Assembly (NCBI RefSeq): GCF_023898315.1 | Contig: NC_064618.1 | Coordinates: 184,069,548-184,133,547, forward strand | Length of the DNA: 64,000 nt | Direction: 5' to 3' | Origin: Schistocerca nitens | Lineage: Eukaryota; Arthropoda; Insecta; Orthoptera; Acrididae | Notes under the pieces: generated by a model | The model's input: only the letters and a program-made list of their open reading frames with translations | What the model was told of the DNA's origin: nothing | The model's database searches: none | Shown: positions 55,951-64,000 of the stretch, in pieces | Layout: each line of letters starts with the position of its first letter | Numbering within the stretch: the stretch's first letter is position 1 | Program-made: the position numbers and the translations under genes

Positions 55951-58900
55951 CAACAACATATTCTCATGAATGAACCCGACAGTACGTATCATCCAGAACG
56001 TAATACGTCTGGAAGAAGTAATAGAACAGTTCAAATGGTAGAAATGCCACAACATCCTCCTGATAATAATAACACGTCAGATAGAATCTGACTAGATACT
56101 GTACAGGTCGCATCTTCCAATAACACAAGCACTAGTTTAGACACGCAGAATGTTGTTCACGAAAATGTTATTACTTTTGACGACATCAGAGGCACTCTTT
56201 TACAGGAAAGACCAGTTGTTCAGAAAACCATTTCACATCCTGTCATCGAAATTAAAATAGGTTCATCGAAATTTTCAGCAGTAATCGATTCTGGATCACC
56301 TAAGTCAGTTATAAATGAGGAGACTTTCAACGAGTGTAACAAAGAGAATACATATCCTACATTACCATTAGGCAAAACGAAAGTGAAAGGAGCAGTATCG
56401 AGTAAAGGTGTAGACGTTAAATTACAGACGCATTTATCATTTTGTATTGCAGGTCATACTTTTCACTCAAATTTTTGGATTGTTCCTTTATTGACAACAG
56501 ACGTTATTTTAGGTACGAATTTTCTGGTACAACACGACGCAGTTATTGATTTTCAGAATTCTTATTCAATGTTAAAGGATGAAAATGTACAACTTGCTTT
56601 AGAATTTCAGCACTCACTATCTGCGGAAGAACAAACAATTAACCGCACAGAGGTCATTTCCGTATCACGTAACATAGACTGTAATCCCACATTGTTCACT
56701 GATACGTACGTACATAACTATAATACTCCAGACGAAGCTGACTACGACTTAATGCAGATGATTTCTGATAAAGTTAAACAAAGTAGTGCAAATACAGACG
56801 ACGAACGCACGGAACTACACAAAATTCTTTCACAGCAAGCTCCAGTTTTTGACAAAAAAAAAATGGTTCAAATGGCTCTGAGCACTATGGGACTCAACTG
56901 CTGTGGTTATCAGTCCCCTAGAACTTAGAACTACTTAAACCTAACTAACCTAAGGACATCACACACATCCATGCCCGAGGCAGGATTCGAACCTGCACGG
57001 CTCCGGACTGCGCGCCTAGAACCGCGAGACCACCGCGGCCGGCTTTTGACAACATTCCTGGTACTATGTCCGGTTTTATGTATGAATTTCAAGTTAAACA
57101 GCACGATACATTTAAAGCAAAGCATTATCCCATTCCATATATCCATAGAGAACAAGTTAAGAAAGAATTGCAGGATATGCTCGACCAAGGAATTATTGAA
57201 CCAGCAGTTAGTCCGTACATAAACCCGCTACATATTGTTAAGAAAAAAGATGGCTCACTTCGCCTTGTACTTGATTCGCGTCACATTAATGACATTATTA
57301 TTAATGAAACAGATCGACCACAGACATTAGAGGAACTTCTACAGAAATTTCACGGTACTGCTATTTATTCTACATTAGATTTAAAATCGGGATTTTGGCA
57401 AATTCAACTCCATCCGAATTGCAGAAAGTACACAGCTTTTCTCTGTTTTGGTGACTGTTATCAATTTTGTAAATTACCATTCGGTTTAACTATTTCTTCT
57501 GCAGCTTTTATTCGCGGTTTGAACACTATACTTCCGACAGAACTTAAAGACAGAATCACGACGTACGTAGACGACATTCTTATCGCAGAAGCTAACTGGT
57601 CTGAACACAATATGATTCTAGAACAACTGTTGCAAACTTTTCATGCACAAGGACTCACAGTTAATTTCAGTAAATCGCATTTTGGTAAAACTTCTATAAA
57701 ATTTCTTGGACACGTAATTTCAGCAGAAGGCATTTCGCCTGATCCGGAAAAACTTCAAGCTCTACGTGACATTACTGTTCCTACGATGAAGAAGCAACTA
57801 CGCAGTTTTTTGGGCTTAATTAACTTTTTTCGAAAAATTATTCATCATTCTGCTTTAGACACACCTAGATTATGCCAATTGACAGGTAAAAACACTATTT
57901 GGTCTTGGGATAAGCAAGCACACTCTGAATTTGTGAACCTGAAAGAAGCCTTGTTGAATGCTCCACTTTTATCGCACCCAGATCTTACCAGAAATTTTTC
58001 CATTGCCACCGACAGTTCCAACACAGCTTTAGGCGTACATATTTTTCAGGAAATTGAAGAAGATGGTTGTACAGTAATTAAAAACATCGTATTTGCAAGT
58101 CGCATTCTGTCGCCTGCTGAACGAAATTATTCTGTTACAGAACTGGAAACGTTGTGTTGTATGGGCTTTTACGAGATTTCGGCACTTTCTTTATGGCAGA
58201 CATGCCACCGTCTACACAGATCACAGAGCGATACAATTCTTACTTTCGGCTAAATTCACTCACGACAGATTAAGCAGATGGAAGCTTTATTTACAGGAAT
58301 TTAGTTTCACAATTGTTCACATTCCCGGCACACAAAATGTTGTAGCAGACGCACTATCTCGTTCTCTCAGCAATAATCAGCATGACATCGCAACCAACTT
58401 CTGCAAAGCAAATTTCAGCGTCATGTACATTCAGCAAGTTGCATTTGAAAATTTTATTTCGTCGTCATTACAGGACATAGCAAAAGAGCAAAGTAAAGAC
58501 AATGTGTGGAAAGAAATTAAACACCTTTGGCAAAATAAGAATAATGTTACGATTAGAAACCATTACACTGTACGCAATGACATTCTATTTCGCCGCTCTC
58601 ATCCAAACAGCAACAATTGGTTATTATGCATTCCTGACGAACTGGTTAACAAATTAATCTGGTACACTCATTTAAGTTACGCACATTACGGAGCTAGAAA
58701 ATGTTTTCTTCTATTGAGACAGAACTGTTATTTTACCAGCATGGAGAAACGTATACGACGAGTTTTAGCGTCATGTAAAATTTGCCAGAAAGCTGTCAGA
58801 CACCACTTCACATATTCCTCCATTATATCCCATTGTACCTGTTAAATTAAGACGTATGGCCGCTGTAGACATTTTTGGTCCGATTCCGAGAACTAACAGA

Positions 58901-59665
58901 GGTTTTTGCTACATCTTTGTCGCTGTTGAACTCACTTCAAAATTTATTACTTTCACTCCGTTACGCAAAGCTACTGCTAAAACTGTTTCAAAAGCATTTG
59001 TAAAACATTTTCTATTTCATGTAGGGCATGTGATGAGAGTAATTTCCGATAATGGATCACAATTTCGTTCTGCTATATGGACACGCATGTTACGAGTTAG
59101 AAACATTTCTCCGATCAATGTATCCAAGTACCATGCTTCTTCGAACCCCTGTGAATGATTAATGAAAGAAGTTGGTAAACTGTGTAGAATATACTGCCAC
59201 AAAAGACATATTGATTGGGACACACACATATTCTCATTCCAAGATGTAATTAATTCCATACCAAATGAATCCACTATGCTATCTCCGTCTGTTATACTGA
59301 AAAACGTTGAACCACCTAACAAAATTACAGAATTAGTAAACTTTCCTACATCTCGTCGACTACGACACCATGAAATAATTGACATTGCACTGAACAACAT
59401 CAAACGTGCAGCAGAGCGCCGGAGAAGACAGCAAAAACAGGTTTGTACACGCCGAGACTTTCACATTGGACAGAAGATATTAGTACGTACACACTATTTA
59501 TCCAGCAAAATAAAAGGTAAGTGCAGTAAATTTGAACTTCTATACGCAGGTCCATATCGGATTCGCAGCGTTCCTCACCCCAATGTTGTACACGTCGAAA
59601 CTCTGAGAAGCAAAAAAAGTAAAGGCAACCACCATGTCTCTAACATTAAACCCTTTATTGAGTGA
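55951..59665 (+). pseudogene. Gypsy pol: protease, RT, RNase H, integrase, broken
   Basis: Protease: the active-site block AVIDSGSPKSV is at about 56278-56310, after a TGA at 56089-56091. A SINE (56855-57043) splits the linker to RT, with frame preserved across it. RT: RLVLDSRHIND, YSTLDLKSGFWQIQL (first Asp), LPFGLTISSAAF and TYVDDILIA (catalytic YVDD, 57560-57588). RNase H: IATDSSNTALG (about 58000) and TDHRAIQFLLS. Integrase: zinc-binding HLSYAHYG with CKICQKA, then core AAVDIFGP (first Asp), VISDNGSQF (second Asp) and NPCE with TGA directly after the Glu (59158). Single-base frameshifts occur near 58155 and 58797. The C-terminus has a chromodomain-less end VSNIKPFIE at 59665. Confidence 0.88.
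56855..57043 (-). mobile_element. tRNA-derived SINE, subfamily A, inside pol
   Basis: Minus-strand copy: tail complement AAATGGTTCAAATGGCTCTG at 56862, B box complement AGGATTCGAACCTGC (56982-56996) and 5' end complement CACCGCGGCCGGC. The head is shortened by about 15 bp near 56998-57010. The 8-bp target duplication TTTTGACA lies at 56847-56854 and 57044-57051. Confidence 0.92.
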
Positions 59666-62600
59666 AGACAATTTATGATTTAACATGCTATGATGCCATT
59701 TACACATTTTATGACCATTTCTACAATTATATTCACATGACTACCTACTGATGATTATCGTATTTTTTCTCGGCAAGTGCCCGGCAAGGTAAGGGTAGCA
59801 GGTCGCTCTTCTTGTCGTTACACATCAGACCGTGCATATTTTTCCAGATGAACTTACACATTTTATGACCACTTATGCAATTATATTTATATGACTACTT
59901 ACTGATGATTATTGTATTTTTTCTTGGCAAGTACCCGGCAAGGTAAGGTTAGCAGGTCGCTCTTCTTGTCGTTACACATCAGACCGTGCATATTTTTTCA
60001 GATAAACTTACGTATCTTATGAATAATTATGCAAATTTGCCTAGTGACATATTAATTTTATTAAATTCTCTCTCCATTAAAGTCTTTAATTCTCGCCTCT
60101 ATTAACTACACAACATACAAGCTGAACACAAAGATGGTCATATTTCTTGTCATCATTTTTTTTATGTATGTACGATTGTTTCATGTTTGTTGGTATGCAC
60201 TATGAAATGGTGATATCTCAACATCGTGACTATTTTACATTTCTTTTTGCTGCTGCATTGTGATATTCTGTGTACATTTTTGCCTTTGAACACTGTCTAT
60301 GCTTTTGACATATTACGTTTTCTGTCATGTTATGCTGTATGCTTAATTATGTTACCATAAACCAGTCATTATTTAGTGAGTATATGATGTAAATGCAAGA
60401 CATTAATCTTTGTTCATCATTTTCAGAAAGAAATAACGTGTAAAGGAAATAAATTAAACAGAAATGGGAATTTCACCTACGGAATAGACGAAAGAAGATA
60501 CAAAAACCTTATGAGGAAGGGTAAATGGATCAGAATTAACAAGCATTAACAAGAATATACTATACACATCGTAGAATAGCAGTCTTAACTAATTTTTTCT
60601 TTCAGAATACGAAGCGATTGATGCAGGCTGTCAGACAGAACTACACATCTTAGTTTTAGTGATGGAATATGCTAGAGATAAGGAATAGTTGTGTAATGAG
60701 TAATGAAGTGACTTTTTTGCAGATGATAATGAATGCTGATGAATAATGATGAAGAATATGCTACTATGAATAATGAAGTTTTTCTTTACAGGTGATGATA
60801 ATAATGGAGTTATAATATGGATAATGAAGTGATGGATAATGAAGTTTTATTTCTTTACAGATGAGGATGATGTTGAAGTTTATGTATTTATGCTATGTAG
60901 TTATTTAAGTATGTGTTGTAGTTTGTTTTGACAGTATGTTTTATATGGTGTGGTATGATGACTGAAGGTTTTGGAAAGGACAGCTAGAGAACAAATATTT
61001 TTATACACATTTCACTACCTGTTAATTCGAAGTTCACTACTTTTCAGCATAAAATGCGTTTCTTCTTTCAGCTTAATAATCCATATTTCTTATATATTTT
61101 TGGAGGAAAAATTATTTATGAAATTAATGTGCTATAAGCAGTTGTTCATTAAATCTATGTCATTTATGAATGTGATTACGTATACTCTACTTGTTTCATA
61201 ACGTTGCTACAGCTGACTCATGACAAATGACGTTACACATTTTCATTTACAGGAACAACCCAGAAGCAATTTCTTTTTTTCTTTTTCTTGCTTTCCCCTA
61301 TAATTACCCAAAGCAATGTAATGCTAACAAAAAAAAATTTATTACCAGTCCCAAATAATGCTACCCGTTTAAGAGAGTTCTTAATAATACTGATCAGCTC
61401 TGAATAGTATGTCAATTGAATACATAAATACTATGCGCATAATTTCAGTGAATAATACTTTTATTCTACTGTTCTCTGTAAAATGTTCTCTGTAAAGCGA
61501 ATGACTTCTGATGATTTGCAAATAGGCAATCAATTTCAATGTTATCTGTAAAACGAATGACTTCTGATGATTTGTAATTAAGCAATCAGTTTCAATGTTA
61601 TCTGTAAAACGAATGACTTCTGATGATTTGTAATTAGGCAACGAATTTCAATGTAAAACGAATGACTTCTGATGATTTGTAATTAAGCAACGAATTTCAA
61701 TGTTATCTGTAAAACGAATGATTTCTATGATTTATAATTAGGCAATGAGTGCCAATGTTGTCATTAAACGCCAAGCAATGAACATTATTCTGTAATACTA
61801 AATACATGGTACAGAAATGTTCAATAACTGGGCAATGATTGCCGCAAACTACTAATGTAATTTTCAGTGAAGACTAGTATGTGACTTAATGTCCTTCACC
61901 TTCTGGCCTAACTACCCTGAATTACTGCAATATCCATTTGTCCTGTATATCCTCATGATCATGGAGCACTATATTTGGGTTTTGCACTAATTCCACGTTC
62001 GTGTGCCTTGTAAGAGCGTGGTGTTGACACGACATGCTGCCCACCACCGTGAGCGATGGAGACGTTATTATGGTCCCACTGCTTGGTGTACCTGATGTAC
62101 TGCCAAAATGATAACATGGAATATTACTACGACATTTCAGTGTCTTGGCTACGCTGATAAACACTTCTGGGAAAAGAACTTCAGATTGTCTCACTTGATG
62201 TTGTACTTCTGTGGAAAGATATGGACTTTCAGTGCAGCTGCATGCAACCTAAGTGCTACAACCATGACGCAATACTTCCTATTCCTTTCCTAATTCTTGT
62301 AAAATGAAAAAGTCATATACAGTGCGTGTGCATTTCCTTTCATTTGTTAATCAGTTGTCCTGAAATTACTAAAGACTTCAATAGTGCATGTGGACTTTAT
62401 TACACTCCTTGATTTGTTTGTTTGTTGTAGAAAAATACTAGAGAGTATTACAGTGTGTGCACTTTTGCCATTTGTTAATATGTTTTGTACTTAACTTCAG
62501 TGAGTGTACACTTCATGCCATTTGTACTCATTACATATACATTTGTGATTTCCTGATATTTTCACTACTTCAGTGCGTGTGCACTTTTGTCATTTGTCAA

Positions 62601-63017
62601 TATGATTTGTACTCATTAGGTTTATTTGTCGTAAAAATATTAGAGAGTTTTACAGTGCATGTGCACTTTATGTCATTTCTACTCATTACGTATACATTTT
62701 GATTTGCTGATATGTTCTGAACTGCAGTGCATGTGCACTTATGTCACTTGTCAATATGATTTTTTTGTTGTGAAGATGCTAAAGAGTTTTTCAGTGTGTG
62801 CACTTATGTCATATGTTCTGTACTCATTGTCATTGTCTGAAATGTTTTGTACTTGGTGCATGTGCACCACATTTGATTCATGTTCTACATCTGAATATTC
62901 TGTGAATTGTAAAAGTTAATTAGTTACAAAAAATTTGTTGCTCATGGCAAGTCCAAATGACTCACCATCGATGCCAAATTTTTGCCCCCCCCCCCCCCCC
63001 CCCCCAGTGGAGGGTTA
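59666..63017 (+). repeat. 3.3-kb non-coding, repeat-filled region between pol and 3' LTR
   Basis: No ORF of note and no env. Four repeat blocks were seen. (1) A 154-bp direct duplication at 59701-59854 and 59855-60008, sharing ACACATTTTATGACCA and GGTCGCTCTTCTTGTCG. (2) ATAATGAAGT/CTTTACAG repeats at about 60700-60870. (3) About five units of roughly 56-60 bp at 61485-61760 with ACGAATGACTTCTGATGATT. (4) About eight or nine degenerate units at 62320-62880 with CAGTGCATGTGCACTT. A run of 21 C (62985-63005) and a purine tract AGTGGAGGG end the region. Confidence 0.8.
63006..63017 (+). promoter_or_regulatory. Polypurine tract (candidate)
   Basis: AGTGGAGGGTTA lies directly before the 3' LTR start at 63018 and is the only purine-rich stretch there. 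It would prime plus-strand DNA synthesis. The adjoining 21-C run is unusual. Confidence 0.6.
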
Positions 63018-63875
63018 TGAAACGCGTATGTACTCGGTAGCAGCGATGGCGAGGCATGACAGAATCTCTGACCAGAGAGTTATTTATCGTTGCTAGTCTG
63101 CGCTTGACCGCGCGACAGTTCTGTTGTTGTACGTAGCGAGTCGCGAGAGCATGTAGTAGCGCGCGAGAGACAGTCGCAGTTGTGTGTGAGGAGTCGGCGG
63201 GCGTCGACATGGGGCTCTGGTCAAGGTTCAGGACGAGGTGTATTTTTAAATAAGGTAATGAAGCAGCATTGCGCTCATCTAATAATGTAATGTATCTTAA
63301 CAGTAATTAATTTGTTCAAGAATCGCCCCAATAATAATTTTGTTCTGAAAGCAATTTTTTAAGAAAATAATCATTACAATTGAAACAATACTTCCTATGC
63401 TTTTCCTGCCAGAATCAATTTATCAGATTTGCACAGGGCCTAAGGTCAGCGCAGATGACCTTATAAAATTTATCAGGTTGATCATAACGTTAATTTTGTG
63501 GAGACTTAGCATTTTTGCACATTTTCGTTATCATTGAGTTTTGTTACTGTGGGAAGATGATATTTGGCTCCTATTTGCATTTTCATTCAATTCATATTAT
63601 TTAAAAATAATTCCGGGGAGGTTACACTTAGCAAGATGTCCATTCACATTTAAAATAGTTTCTTTCATTTTTGCGGAAGATTACACTTGGTTCTATTCCC
63701 ATTAACATTTAATTATTGTCTTTTCAAAATTCTCCAAAGAAATTACATTAACATTATATTATTGTCCTTTTTTCAAAATTCTCCGGTGAAATTACACTAA
63801 TATATCTTTATAAAAATTCTCCGGGAAATTACACTATTATCCTTTTTTTTTTCAAAATTCTCCGGGGAGGTTACA
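63018..63875 (+). repeat. 3' LTR of the Gypsy element
   Basis: 858 bp. It matches the 5' LTR but carries one extra unit (about 41 bp) of the AAAATTCTCCGG/ATTACACT minisatellite near 63812-63852, plus small indels in the T-rich joints. The ends TGAAACG...GTTACA are conserved. Confidence 0.93.
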
Positions 63876-63876
63876 C

Positions 63877-64000
63877 TCCTCACACACAACTGCGACTGTC
63901 TCTCGCGCGACTGTCTCTCGCGCGCTACTACATGCTCTCGCGACTCGCTACGTACAACAACAGAACTGTCGCGCGGTCAAGCGCAGACTAGCAACGATAA
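63877..64000 (-). repeat. Inverted copy of the LTR start at the right window edge
   Basis: From CTCCTCACACACAACTGCG (63877) to the window end, the sequence is the reverse complement of about 63080-63194 of the 3' LTR. GACTGTCTCTCGCGC is present twice (near 63894 and 63909) where the LTR has one. It begins two bases after the LTR end, so either a second element in opposite orientation or an inverted rearrangement starts here. Confidence 0.88.

Larger units (their letters stand above)
52151..63875 (+). mobile_element. Ty3/Gypsy LTR retrotransposon, 11.7 kb, defective
   Basis: LTRs at 52151-52967 (817 bp) and 63018-63875 (858 bp) both start TGAAACGCGTATGTACTCGG and end GGAGGTTACA. A PBS follows the 5' LTR and a purine tract precedes the 3' LTR. 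The internal order gag, protease, RT, RNase H, integrase is that of Ty3/Gypsy. No env-like ORF was seen. Two SINEs, three single-base frameshifts and several stops disable it. The left LTR inserted into an RTE fragment. A target duplication cannot be tested because the right flank is rearranged (inverted LTR sequence from 63877). Confidence 0.93.

Noticed and set aside
1..64000. CRISPR arrays, bacterial operons, Shine-Dalgarno sites or terminators
   Set aside because: No regularly spaced direct repeats with unique spacers were seen. The sequence is eukaryotic repeat-rich DNA.

Overview
The window is intergenic DNA from a large, transposon-rich eukaryotic genome. I infer an orthopteran insect, most likely a grasshopper or locust of the Schistocerca type. 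The grounds are the tRNA-derived SINEs ending in a GCCATTTGAACCATTT-like tail, the RTE and CR1/L2-type LINEs, the mariner, Tc1 and DUF4817-type DNA transposons, the low coding density and the long AT-rich spacers. This assignment rests on memory of repeat families, not on a search. No bacterial features, CRISPR arrays or confident host genes were seen.

Layout. 1-3060 is a CR1/L2-like LINE running off the left edge, with a 206-bp foldback inside its ORF, and it sits in the remains of an RTE element (3064-4225, minus). 4275-5539 is a Mos1-like mariner with both TIRs and TA flanks. 5757-7835 is a DUF4817-type DNA transposon with about 290-bp TIRs, split by a SINE. 8454-9395 holds two more SINEs. 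11013-12735 is a decayed RTE copy, 15075-16349 a second mariner family and 20504-21936 a Tc1 element. 22149-24855 carries a perfect 241-bp tandem duplication, a long hairpin, a tRNA-like sequence and an inverted-repeat-bounded unit. 25178-30156 holds a deletion-derivative Tc1, an old Tc1 relic broken by a SINE, and a third mariner family. 32331-32819 is a solo LTR with a 5-bp target duplication. 34282-34896 is an intact coiled-coil ORF that may be gag-like.

36691-39995 (minus) is the best-preserved mobile gene in the window: a full-length RTE retrotransposon with a 974-codon endonuclease/reverse transcriptase ORF, a 42-nt poly(A), a probable 7-bp target duplication and a tRNA-Met-like 5' head. 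40250-43215 contains two head-to-head Tc1 fragments and a degenerate GAAGGCC-motif tandem array split by a further Tc1 element. 48581-50407 is a second DUF4817-type transposon. 50708-52150 is a second RTE family, interrupted by a SINE.

52151-63875 is an 11.7-kb Ty3/Gypsy LTR retrotransposon: LTRs of 817 and 858 bp, a PBS, gag, protease, RT, RNase H and integrase, then a 3.3-kb non-coding repeat-filled tail. Its coding region is broken by two SINEs, three frameshifts and several stops although the LTRs are nearly identical. The last 125 bases are an inverted copy of the start of its LTR.

Functionally the window is a nest of selfish elements. LINEs of RTE or CR1 type are plausible sources of the machinery for SINE insertion, as the SINEs carry Pol III boxes and 8-14-bp target duplications. 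The DNA transposons are all defective or doubtful. Candidate host exons are few and weak (13219-13527, 35253-35496, 44253-44516).
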